A DNA stretch of 64,000 nt from Brassica napus (taxonomy: Eukaryota; Streptophyta; Magnoliopsida; Brassicales; Brassicaceae): positions 1,736,001 through 1,800,000 of the forward strand of contig NC_063435.1 in the NCBI RefSeq assembly GCF_020379485.1, in the 5' to 3' direction. The notes under the pieces are model-generated. The model had not been told where the DNA came from and did not search any database. It saw only the letters and a list, made by a program, of their open reading frames with translations. Both the position numbers and the translations under genes were made by a program. Positions 1 to 10,445 of the stretch are shown here, in pieces. Position 1 is the first letter of the stretch. Every line of letters begins with the position of its first letter.

Positions 1-756
1 ATGGTCAGTACTTCAAAAAGAAACATTTGACTGAGAAAAAGCAAAAGAACGAGAGGTTATAATAGTAATCCAATAACGTATTCAACAGGGCCACGATAAG
101 CGCACTGTACCATTGGCCCAAATTAGGCCCATCCTAGTTTATATTCGCACGTGTATATTTTCCGCTGGTCCGAAAAGGCGAAAGGTCAAGAACCGCGTTT
201 TGTTCGGGGGTCACCTTTTAGTTGGAAGATATAGTCTAATATAGTTATTTTAAAAAATATATATTTTAACATATGTTAATTTTAAAAAAATTCAACGTTA
301 GAAAAGGGTAACTTTAACATAAGATCAGATACCTATTTATTAATTAGTCCATTGACTGAACAAAACTTTGTTGATATATTAAAAAGTTGCTCTGCTACAG
401 CAAGTAAAACTGTAAAAAAATGTGTTTTGTAAAACATAGATAGACAGTTGTGACAGTTCGTACGGTGGCCCTTTGATTGGAATCTGAGGGAAGTTCGCGG
501 TTTGACCAAACGCTGAAGTTGGGTTAAAACCGCGTCTGCGTTTTAAAATTCTCCTATGCGCGTGGAAAGTCCTGACGAATCCCAAAGTTAGTTGAATTTG
601 CCTCCACGCAACAAATCTCTGATTAGAAATTACATTTCCGCCGTCATCGTCGTCGTCGTCGTCGTTCACAGATGTCTTCCTGAGTCGTAGGGGAGAGATC
701 GGTTAATTTCGCCTCGCGCTCATTCATCCTCGCCGCCCCCCGCATCGGAGAAAGTC
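1..756. other. Left-edge intergenic DNA and 5' region of the carrier gene
   Basis: No convincing gene is visible. The short reading frames on the minus strand here have no recognisable domain. A trinucleotide (CGT)n microsatellite lies at about 646-665, within the probable promoter or 5' untranslated region of the carrier gene that starts at 757. The stretch 240-300 is AT-rich. Confidence 0.6.
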
Positions 757-2583
757 ATGAACACGCCGCCGAGTCCTCGCGTCGCGCCTTTTGTACAGAC
801 GGAGATTAACTGGGACAAGTACGTTTCCCTCTTTCCCCGTATAAATCGATCCGAAATTGTGTAATTGTCTCGATCCAGATTCTCTCGTGTGATTGCTTCT
901 TTGCGTGAAAAATGCAATCGAGAAGCTCTATTTCAGATTCTTCACCTATTCATTCACCTGTTTGTTCTCTCGTGTTGAATCATAACATACAAAGAAGTTG
1001 TTAATAGAACAAATCATCCGTTTCGATTTAATTGTTTTTGTAGGGAAAAAACATTCGTTTCAAAATAAGTGTTTTCAATACAAAATTTATTAATAAGATT
1101 CTCCGCTTCATATTTCTATTGATTGAAATATGGTTAGGTGTATACGACAATTAAATATTGGTGCTGTTCCATTTACTTTCAGGCTTGACAAGAAGAGGTT
1201 TTACGTGGTTGGAGCTGGACTCTTCACTGGCGTTACAGTAGCTCTCTACCCTGTCTCTGTTGTCAAAACACGCCTTCAAGTCGCTTCCAAAGACGTTGCT
1301 GAGAGAAGCGCTTTCTCTGTGGTCAAAGGGATTCTCAAGAACGACGGTGTTCCTGGTCTCTACCGAGGCTTCGGCACTGTTATCACAGGTGCAGTACCTG
1401 CGAGGATCATATTCCTAACTGCTCTGGAGACCACGAAGATCTCGGCTTTTAAGTTGGTTGCGCCTTTCGAGTTTAGTGAACCTACGCAAGCTGCTATTGC
1501 TAATGGCATGGCGGGGATGACCGCGTCTCTTTTCTCGCAGGCCGTGTTTGTTCCTATTGATGTTGTAAGTATTGGGACACCCCACAAGTACTGCTTTTGT
1601 GGTAAATGTTAAAGCTAATGTTTTTATGTTTTGCTGCAGGTTAGCCAGAAGTTGATGGTGCAAGGATACTCAGGTCATGCTACGTATACTGGTGGTATTG
1701 ATGTTGCCACGAAAATCATCAAGTCGTATGGCGTGAGGGGGTTATACAGAGGGTTTGGCTTGTCTGTTATGACTTATTCTCCTTCGAGTGCTGCTTGGTG
1801 GGCTAGCTATGGATCAAGTCAGCGTGTTATCTGGAGGTTAGACATGAACTTTGTAGTATATTGATGATGGTTTTCATTTTAGTTTGACTGCAAGAACTTG
1901 GTTTTTCGATTTGCTACAAAAGCTATTTTTGTTTCACTGAACTAATGTCTGCTACTGTTTGGGCAGACTCTTAGGCTATGGTAGTGACTCGGAGGCTACT
2001 GTTCCTCCTAGCCAGTCAAAAATAGTTCTTGTCCAGGCTTTGGGAGGAATCATCGCCGGTGCAACAGCATCCTCGATCACAACGCCATTGGATACAATCA
2101 AAACGCGACTGCAGGTATTAACTATTGCCTTTCATAATCAAAAAACGTGATTTCATAATGAGTTTGTTTAGCTCTCATGAATGTAAGCAAGCTCTCGGGT
2201 CTCTGATGTTCTGGTTCTCAGTGAGAGAACTGCGGTTATTGCAACATATATATCGAAACTACAATAATCAACCTGAATAAATATATATTCAGGTAATGGG
2301 ACACCAAGAAAACAGACCTTCAGCGAAACAAGTGGTGAAGGATCTGATCGCACAAGATGGGTGGAAAGGATTCTATAGGGGTTTGGGTCCAAGATTCTTC
2401 AGCATGTCCGCTTGGGGAACGTCCATGATATTGACTTACGAATATCTAAGTAATATACCTTTCCTTTATACCCAAGTATATCATTCGAGATTCTTCTTTT
2501 GACAATGCTTACTGCTGCTTCTCTGACATATTCATTCTTACTTGAATTTTTTTCCAGAGCGTCTGTGTGCAGTAGAAGATTAG
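757..2583 (+). CDS. Mitochondrial substrate carrier family protein, SLC25A44 type
   Basis: Six exons can be placed with GT-AG junctions: 757-818, 1183-1564, 1640-1836, 1967-2114, 2293-2449 and 2558-2583. They join to an uninterrupted 323-residue protein, the usual size for this family. It should be an inner-membrane carrier with six transmembrane helices in three repeats. The repeat signatures are visible as PVSVVK, PIDVVS and PLDTIK, each followed by a basic or glutamine-rich stretch. The first lacks the acidic residue and the second lacks the basic residue of the canonical PxDxxK motif, which I take as typical of the branched-chain amino acid carrier (SLC25A44) subfamily. The Arabidopsis counterpart, from memory, is At5g15640. 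The start was chosen because the first exon (MNTPPSPRVAPF) splices in frame into LDKKRFYVVGAG. Substrate is inferred, not shown. It is followed on the same strand by RGP2, as in Arabidopsis. Confidence 0.93.
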
Positions 2584-3327
2584 AGAAAGCCTCACTACTG
2601 TTCGTTGGTTCTTCTCCTTAAGACTAACTCGAATAGTACGCATAAACCCGATTCAATTCTCGGTTATTTGGGAGCTTCCGTGTTTGACAATCGGACCATT
2701 CTTTCAGTCTGAGTTCCGTTATTGTAATCATTCTTTCAACTCTGCGTATTTGAGTTCTTTCTTACAGCAGAAGAAATTCTAGATCATGGTCTTCTGCTTT
2801 GAGTTAAGAAGCTTCACAACTTTGAATATAGCACTATAATAATAAAATCCCATTTGCGAACAGTTTCAACCAAATATTATAATAATCATTAACATAGTAT
2901 GTGTGTGTGTGTGGCTGTGTTGTCATACCATCCAAAACTGAGTCTCGTTTTGCTTATAATTGCTTCTCGTTTACACCACCGTCGTCACAATCGTTATCAT
3001 TATCAAGCACATTTTACCATAACCATTCTTTTGCTGCTACATCGTCCTGATTCATGAGTTATCAATTACTACATTCGTTCTGGAAAATAAGACGTTTAGA
3101 GCATTTCACATAGATTAAAAAACAATAAATACATTTTCTTTCTAAGCATTTGTGATTAATGTTTTCTTTATTTATACACCTAGAATGATCGGAATATTTG
3201 TTTTTCTTTTTTTTAAGTAGTTGCACTTAATTATTTTGCATATTTCTTCTTAACTGTTCACATTCTTTGAAAAATGAATGTAATTTACTAGAAACCATTG
3301 CACTTAATATGATTCGAACATGGAGAC

Positions 3328-3420
3328 AAAATTAATTTCTTTGCAAAACAAAAGTTTTAGAGTGAAACCAAAACTAATTCTTTTGCAAAACAATTTTTTT
3401 GGAATTGAGCCAAAACTATT
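3328..3420. repeat. Diverged short tandem repeat (about 45-bp unit)
   Basis: Two units plus a partial third share the pattern taatttctttgcaaaaca ... gaaaccaaaac, with small indels between copies. There is no coding content. Confidence 0.5.
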
Positions 3421-3494
3421 TCTTTGGTTTTCTATTTGTGCTTTTGAAACAACAAAAAAAGCTTGAAAATAAAAAGAAGTTACCAAAAATATTT

Positions 3495-3617
3495 TTATTT
3501 TTTTTTTTTGGTAAAAAAAAAGGTGTTTTCACCTTTTTGCCGGGAACCCAAGCAATGTAAATAGTCCCTCCCAGCACGAATCGAACCCGGGTGGCGGAAG
3601 TTACAGCCGCAACCCCT
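3495..3617 (-). mobile_element. tRNA-derived SINE with 15-bp target site duplication
   Basis: Read on the minus strand, the element begins aaaggggttgcggctg and contains a Pol III box B-like GGGTTCGATTCG. It ends in an A-rich tail (the T-run at about 3495-3511 on the plus strand). It is flanked by a perfect 15-bp direct repeat, ttaccaaaaatattt, at 3480-3494 and 3618-3632. This structure is diagnostic of a retroposed, tRNA-derived SINE, probably of a Brassica BoS-type family (family name from memory). A clear box A is not seen, so the copy may be slightly 5'-truncated. Confidence 0.85.
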
Positions 3618-4247
3618 TTACCAAAAATATTTGTCTTTACCAAAAAAACATTTAAGTAAGTCATCCTCAATATCAAATGCAAATTAACTGAATTATTTTT
3701 TTATAGAAAATATCATTAATGATATTACACAAAATCTTTCTTAGTGGAACAAAGAAAAAATTCAAAATGTCATACTTTCCAGAACGGATGTAGTATCATT
3801 AATGTTGTTTTTTTAATAAAAATTAACTCATTTAATTTGCAATTGATATGTAGGATGACTTTCTAAAACAAAAGCAAATCAGAATAGAATCAAATATATA
3901 AGAATGCATAATTAATATTAAACTAAAAATTATACACGGCATCACCTACGTGCATGTACTCTCGTTTATAATTGTTACGTGAATTATGCAATAATCATAG
4001 ACACGAGTCCACGACGTGCATCGACGAGCGGTCCACAACCACAACGTAAGGATTACGGTACACGTCGTTAGGATTACGCTTCAACTTTTATCAAAAAAAT
4101 GTTTTTTAATTATATATGTTTAGAATGAATGAGAATATGTTTGACAAATTAAAAATTACGGGAAATTTATGATTCGAATCTAAATCAAACCAATAAAGAA
4201 TTATTGATTATGTACCTTTTCGTTGACAATTTTGATTTATGTCCCTG

Positions 4248-4252
<5 letters not shown>

Positions 4253-4282
<30 letters not shown>

Positions 4283-4298
4283 GTAAACATGTTAAGAA
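4253..4298 (-). mobile_element. Severely truncated poly(A) retroposon with target duplication
   Basis: A run of about 29 T followed by ggtaaacatgttaagaa sits between two perfect copies of a 16-bp direct repeat, ttatgtccctgtactt (4237-4252 and 4299-4314). On the minus strand this reads as a 3' terminus ending TTTACC(A)n. It looks like a LINE- or SINE-derived 3' stub. Confidence 0.7.
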
Positions 4299-5247
4299 TT
4301 ATGTCCCTGTACTTGTTACACTACACTTGTACATTATGAATATATACGAACTTTAACTCAAATGGAAGTTAAAATGTTGAACAATTTAAGATGGCACGCC
4401 ACCATATATATCGCCACACTCGCCCCACATGCAGTCATGCACTATTCCTTCGTTACATAGCAAAGTAAAGCAGAGCATTTATCAAGTTGTCAGTTTACAT
4501 TTTCATTTTAATTGTTTTTAGTTGTGTACTTGTGTTATAAGACTGAAACCTTCTTTTGCAACCTAAATACAGTCATTACATTGAAGTCAACAAATTTTTT
4601 TTATTGTTCAGCTTCTTAGAGCTACGTTCATTTGATTAGCGCAAACGTTTGTAATTCTAAACAAAATACACTTACATACGAATTAATTTGGTAGCAAATG
4701 TAGTTCAACTTTTCAATGCATTATATTAAATGCTTCACGGCCCTTCACCGTTTTAATTTTCAACAATAAGTTTCTAAATATTAAAACCCAAATTAAACTG
4801 AAACAACAATTCAAATCTGAAATTAAATGACGGAAAAATTAAATGAAACCAAATTTTGTACTAGCCTTGATTAATTTTACAAGTTAATAATATACTGAAA
4901 TTTAATTTCAGTTTAGAAAACTAAAAATTGTGATTTAACACTAAACTACAATGGATTAATAAACACACATACATACATTCACCCTTGAAATCTGATAATT
5001 AACCTTTTTTGTCAACTAGGAAATAAAATTTCTCAGATTCTCTTCTAATTGTTCTTGATATCATAACATATTAGCTTAATAATTATCTATAAATAATTTA
5101 TGATAATACCAATATAGTTGACAAAAAAAAACTTAATCACCAAGATTATTACAAAACCGAACTTTAAGGTCATCAAAAGACGGAACAAGAACTTTACAAC
5201 CCTATCGCTTTTATGACTGGGACACTACGAAACGAGTCTTAATCCAA

Positions 5248-5273
5248 CACGTGTCGAATAGATCTGTATAAAT
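5248..5273 (+). promoter_or_regulatory. RGP2 core promoter: G-box and TATA box
   Basis: A CACGTG G-box (ABRE-like context acacgtgtc) lies at 5248-5253 and a TATAAAT box at 5267-5273. This is about 112 bp upstream of the RGP2 start codon, leaving a leader of about 80 bp. The assignment rests on motif and spacing only. Confidence 0.6.
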
Positions 5274-5384
5274 CACAGACACCAGTTTCATTCAATCTAT
5301 AGTTTCAAAATCTCAAAAAATAAAAACAAAACACATCTAAAATCCACCGACGCGATCCGATCTCATCTCTCTCCCCTTTGAACC

Positions 5385-7225
5385 ATGGTTGACCCGGCGA
5401 ACACCGTCGGACTCCCGGTGAACCCGACGCCGTTGCTGAAAGACGAGCTCGACATCGTCATTCCCACCATCCGTAACCTCGACTTCCTCGAGATGTGGAG
5501 GCCTTTTCTCCAGCCGTACCATCTGATCATCGTCCAGGACGGAGATCCAACGAAGAAGATTCACGTTCCCGAAGGCTACGACTACGAGCTCTACAACAGG
5601 AACGACATTAACCGAGTCCTCGGACCTAAAGCCTCTTGCATCTCGTTTAAGGACTCTGCTTGTAGGTGCTTTGGGTACATGGTGTCTAAGAAGAAGTATA
5701 TCTTCACCATTGATGATGATTGCTTCGTAAGTTTTCGAATCTTTTTGGTGTAGAAGATCTAAGTAATTAATTCACTAGATGTTGTCGGATCTTAGGTTTA
5801 GGATGATCCTTGTCTGATTAGTTAGGTTGATTGTGCAATTCATTGTTTTATTGCAATGTAGCTTACTCGCCAGTTGGTTAATTGAGTTAGCGAAATATTT
5901 ATTTTATTTTATATATTTTATATTTATATTAGATATTTTATTTTTTATTTAATTATTAAATTATTTTAATGAATTATAAAATTTAGATATACAAAAAGAA
6001 AGAAATTAGACCAGTTTTTGGATTTGATTTAAGATATCTAGATTAATTTATATTGTTTTAAACGGATTTAAATTGTTTTTAACCGATATAGAACGGTTTA
6101 AACCGATTTAATGGCATAAATTTGCGCCAAGCTGTCTAGACCAATATTTTTAGAACATTGTTAATGTATCCCATTGATAAATCTTCATCTGTTTCCAATT
6201 GTATTACCAAACATGATCTCTGATGAGTTGACTACGTTGCTGTCGATATGATCTCTGTGTCTGAAACTTTATATTTTCTCACGTTCTGTTTTTTTTTTGT
6301 CTTTTTTTATGAGGTCTTGTGGAGAATTAATGGCTAGAGATGTAGTTGTTTGCCACTTGTCTCGTTCATGCATTTTCATTGATGTGTGTGTATTGTATTA
6401 TAGGTTGCTAAGGACCCATCAGGGAAAGCAGTGAACGCACTTGAGCAACACATCAAGAACCTTCTCTGTCCATCGACTCCTTTGTTCTTCAACACCTTGT
6501 ACGATCCTTACCGTGAAGGAGCTGACTTCGTCCGTGGATACCCTTTCAGTCTACGTGAGGGTGTAACCACTGCTGTTTCCCATGGACTCTGGCTCAACAT
6601 CCCTGACTACGATGCTCCCACCCAACTCGTCAAGCCTAAGGAGAGGAACACTAGGTATGTGGATGCTGTCATGACCATCCCAAAGGGAACACTCTTCCCA
6701 ATGTGCGGTATGAACTTGGCTTTCGACCGTGACTTGATTGGACCAGCTATGTACTTTGGTCTCATGGGTGATGGTCAGCCTATTGGTCGCTACGACGATA
6801 TGTGGGCTGGTTGGTGCATCAAGGTAACTAACTCACTACTAGAACTCAAACCATCTTAATGAATGTTAATGAAGCACATGATCTTTTTGTAATAGGTGAT
6901 CTGTGACCACTTGGGCTTGGGAGTGAAGACCGGTTTGCCATACATTTACCACAGCAAAGCGAGCAACCCGTTTGTGAACCTGAAGAAGGAATACAAGGGA
7001 ATCTTCTGGCAGGAGGAGATTATTCCTTTCTTCCAGAACGCAAAGCTATCTAAGGAAGCAACCACTGTTCAGCAGTGCTACATTGAGCTCTCAAAGATGG
7101 TCAAGGAGAAGCTGAGTTCCTTAGACCCGTACTTTGACAAGCTTGCAGATGCCATGGTGACATGGATTGAAGCTTGGGATGAGCTTAACCCAACAGCTGC
7201 TGCTGCAGCTAATGGCAAAGCTTGA
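5385..7225 (+). CDS. RGP2: UDP-arabinopyranose mutase (reversibly glycosylated polypeptide)
   Basis: Three exons (5385-5726, 6404-6823, 6896-7225) with GT-AG junctions give a 363-residue protein that is almost colinear with Arabidopsis RGP1 and RGP2. The enzyme interconverts UDP-arabinopyranose and UDP-arabinofuranose for cell wall arabinans and arabinogalactan proteins, and is found in the cytosol and on Golgi membranes. The metal-binding DDD triad is at residues 110-112 (TIDDDC). The self-glycosylated arginine corresponds to Arg158 in DFVRGYPF. The C-terminus ends in an Ala-rich tail before NGKA. Synteny (carrier gene upstream) points to At5g15650 (RGP2) rather than its chromosome 3 paralogue RGP1; sequence alone would not separate them safely here. 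Intron 1 (677 bp) contains an AT-rich dispersed repeat. Confidence 0.95.
5985..6160. repeat. Dispersed repeat in RGP2 intron 1
   Basis: This AT-rich sequence carries repeated aaaccgattta / aacggtttaa words and ends in tttttagaacattg. Similar terminal words occur at about 20446 and 30277-30289, suggesting a shared short transposon family. The type and exact left end are not resolved. Confidence 0.4.
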
Positions 7226-7969
7226 GCAAACTAAAGAAACCGCCACAGTTTTGGTTACTTATTTCTTTAGCTCAAGTTATCTTTTACGTTTCAGTTTCGG
7301 ATTTTAAGAACTCACTTATGAGTAGTTGACACTTATCATTATCATTGCCTTCTCATGTCCACTAAGTTTATTTATAAACCAGTGGTGGATTTTATGTTTT
7401 CTTTGTTTCATTAATAAAAGGCTTTTCCCATTACAGATAGTCTCCTATTTATTTAACCAGAGAAATTTTATAATTGAGATATGTTTATTTCTAATGTGTT
7501 CCTCTTTTTTATAGAAATTTTCTTATTAAGCATTTTTTTAATATATCCAAATTTTATTTAAAACTAACATTTTTTGTTCATGAAATTTGAAAATTAGTTT
7601 TATTAATTTTAGTTTTTGCGATACTTTCACAAAGTTATGATATTATTTAAATTAGATATTTTAGATTATCATGTAATTAAAAATGTGTCTATATGTATTA
7701 AAGTTGTATTTCTCTAAATATATATTTATTTAATATAATTTTAAAAAGTAAAAGAATTGAGGAACGATTTTGAAGATATATTTTATCATAATTATAAAAT
7801 GCAACTGAAATATAAAATATATATTTTTAGAAACAAATGTTTTTTACATAACAATACCGTGGGCATGTTTAGGGTTTCTTTCAAAACGTTTGCCTCCCTA
7901 TTTATAGTGTTACCACTCCTTGGGAAAGAGCAAAGAGAGTAGACAGACATTTAGGGTTTGGAAACAGTC
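7226..7969. other. Intergenic, RGP2 3' region to F-box pseudogene
   Basis: This holds the RGP2 3' untranslated region and then AT-rich DNA. A possible TATA-like tatttatag lies near 7899, upstream of the F-box pseudogene start. Nothing else is recognisable. Confidence 0.5.
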
Positions 7970-9128
7970 ATGATGGTCACATGCAGCAAAAAGAAGAAAT
8001 TGAAGAAGTGTAGAAAGAGTAACTCTGATGAAATCCCTCAACACGGAGATTATCAGGAGATTGCCTGCGAAATCGGTAGCTAGGTTTCTTCTAGTATCCA
8101 AGTCATGCATGGGCAAATCTCATCACCAATAGAGATTTCATCAAATCATTCGAGACCAGGTCTTGTTCGTCTCAGCCTCGTCTCCTAGTCTGTTTCATTG
8201 GTCGAACGAAACCATGCAAACGCCAATATTGCTACTTCTTCTCGTCGTCTTCGTCATCAACGACTTTTCTGTCACGTGTTAAATGTCCCCGTGAAGATCC
8301 TGAATGCTTTCCCTGCCTTCCTCATTATGCTAACGGCTTGATAAGGCTTGGATATGGCGAAAAGAAACTCATATGTAACCCTAGCACCGGTAAGTCCATA
8401 GATTTACCAAAGGTCAAAAACATCATGAGCGTCTCCAAAAGTTTGTTCGGGTATGATCCAGTTAATGATGAGTACAAAATATTATGCATGACGAAAAAAT
8501 CGCCTGACGGTATTATAAACCCCATTCACGATATGAATATCAAGTACTCACATTGGGAGCTGATGAACAGTCTTCATGGAGAACAATAGAATGTAGCATT
8601 CCACACCGTTATTGCTGTAACGCTTATGTGTGCATAGATGGTGTTGTTTACTTTGTTGCCAAAACAGGCGCTGAGTACTTGTGCTTGATGAAATTCGATT
8701 TGAGGTATGAAAAGTGGGATCTTCTTACTAGGTTATCCTCAGACATGTCACGTCTAGGTGAAGATTGCACTCTGATAAACTATGAGGGGAAAGTAGCCAT
8801 AACCACTACTAATACCAGCGGAGATACCTTTAATGTGTGGGTTATAGATCAGGCTGCCCGAGAACCTGGATGGTTGAAGAAAAGTTTTAGTATTGAATCT
8901 TGGAAATTTTTATCTAAGTTAAGCATATATGGCTCTACTCACACGGGTGAGTTTATTTTGGCACCAAGGTACTATTCGCATGACTTTAGTGGTATACTTT
9001 ACAATCCCAACACAAATGGTTTGAGGAAAATTAAGGTTGACGTAAAGGGAAGCGATGAGTTCAAGCATGGTCGGCGTATGAGAACAATGGTTTTTTGGGA
9101 GTACTTTCAGAGTATTAGGCTGTTGTAG
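7970..9128 (+). pseudogene. F-box/FBA-domain protein pseudogene
   Basis: The stretch reads as an Arabidopsis-type F-box protein with an F-box associated domain, but only when frames are switched. After ATG at 7970 the lead-in SDEIP is followed by a 1-base loss, shifting into NTEIIRRLPAKSVARFLLVSKS, the F-box itself. A 4-base insertion (atgc repeated near 8105-8112) then shifts into the stretch beginning NRDFIKSFETRS. A further shift near 8480-8545 moves from the FGYDPVNDEYKILCMTK block to GADEQSSWRTIECSIPHRYC. The last frame continues through YVCIDGVVYFVAKTG to a stop at 9128. At least three frameshifts make it non-functional. The position matches F-box genes next to RGP2 in Arabidopsis (recalled as At5g15660/70). 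Such proteins would be substrate adaptors of SCF ubiquitin ligases. Confidence 0.85.
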
Positions 9129-9529
9129 GAGAGACAGTTTTCATAGTTTGCGTTGATTAGACTTTTTCTGAATATGTTATACTCTTTTTTTAATTCCATA
9201 AACTAGTTTGATTCGTCTGCCTGCTAGTCTCCTAAATCTCGAGTTTTTATATATAGTTTTATATAAACATACAATATATATTTTATGAACATTATTTGAT
9301 ACTTTATACTGTTTAGTGCTTTTCTTAAATAATTTATGTTTATTTAAATAAACTGTAGTAATATGTTTTTAACATTAACTGTAGCAATATGTTATAGTAG
9401 TAAAAAAACATTTTGTAGTAATTTGTAATACTGCTTCAATGAAAATAGAACTTGAGAAGTACATGAGCCAATAAAACAACAACCACAGTTCATATGTTAA
9501 CGGTTTCATAAGCATCGATCATGGTCAAA

Positions 9530-10115
9530 ATTAAGATTTCATAAGTAATCCCACTACTGGTCGAGAAAAGTTTGGTCGGATATGATTCAGTTAATGATCA
9601 GTATAAATATTATACATTACGAAATTCTATTTGAGGTGTGAAACTTTTTTTTCTTTGTCACGGCGAGGTAAGACATTAAGACATACCAAGTGGACCAGTT
9701 GGCTCATTAATAAACTACGAGGGTAGAGTAGCCGTATCCTTTCAACTTTAACACACACTACATTTAAAGTGTGGGTTGTGATGGATCATGGGTGGTTGAA
9801 GAAGTTTTGGTATTGAACATTGTAAGAGTTACCATCATTTGCTGATGGCTGAGAAAAAAAAAGTTTCAAAAAAAAAAAACATTGTAAGAGTTCACTTTAG
9901 CACCATCTTATAGACATATAAGAGGTTATACTCAAGCGGGTGAGTTATTTTGGCACCAAGGTTTTGTTCTCCTGGCTATACTCTTGTCCTTTTTTAACAA
10001 TCCCAACAACACGAATGGTTTTAGAACCATTAAAGTTGAACTAAGCAAAGACAATGAGTTCAAGCGTTGGTGTTTAAGGAGAGTATTTGTTTTTCCGGAT
10101 TATGTAGTGTTAGCT
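9530..10115 (+). pseudogene. Second, heavily decayed F-box relic (tandem copy)
   Basis: Fragments parallel the upstream pseudogene in the same order: a GYD-VNDQYKYYTLR-like block at about 9568, a gggtagagtagccgt block matching EGKVAI at about 9720, VWVVMDHGWLKK at about 9770, and a block near 9950 matching TGEFILAPR. Last comes NNPNNTNGFRTIKVELSKDNEFKRW near 9995-10070, written here with losses of frame. There is no start, no F-box and no continuous frame. It is best explained as a tandem duplicate of the 7970-9128 gene that decayed longer. Confidence 0.75.
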
Positions 10116-10445
10116 AGGTTGAACAAAATGTCTGCGTTGATTAAAATTTACTCGAAATAATATATCTTTTATCTTGGCTGCTTTGTCTCCTATCTAGACT
10201 ATTAAAATTTTCATCTTTTAAACTTCATCTGTCTATGAAATATTATTTGAAAAGATAAATATATGTTACATTTTGTGATGACTAGAAAATAAACACCAAC
10301 ATATAAAGTAGTTGCATAAAACTCTCGTGGTAATAATGTCTGGAATACACTCAAAGTCTCTATAACACCATACTATTCACAAACAAAAACATTTTTGCTT
10401 CTTAATAAAACTTCCGAAAAACATACAAATACAATTAAAAAAACC
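10116..10445. other. Short intergenic stretch
   Basis: AT-rich DNA between the F-box relic and the 3' end of the minus-strand ARM-repeat gene. It probably includes that gene's 3' untranslated region. No other feature is seen. Confidence 0.5.

Larger units (their letters stand above)
2584..5384. other. Intergenic region between carrier gene and RGP2
   Basis: This stretch holds the 3' untranslated region of the carrier gene, a short GT microsatellite near 2900, a diverged 43-48-bp tandem repeat at about 3328-3420, a SINE at 3495-3617, a poly(T) insertion with target duplication at 4253-4298, and AT-rich sequence up to the RGP2 promoter. No protein-coding gene is supported. Confidence 0.6.

Noticed and set aside
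379..917. Minus-strand reading frames before the carrier gene
   Set aside because: Low-complexity (poly-Asp from a CGT repeat) or simply antisense to the leader and first exon; no domain.
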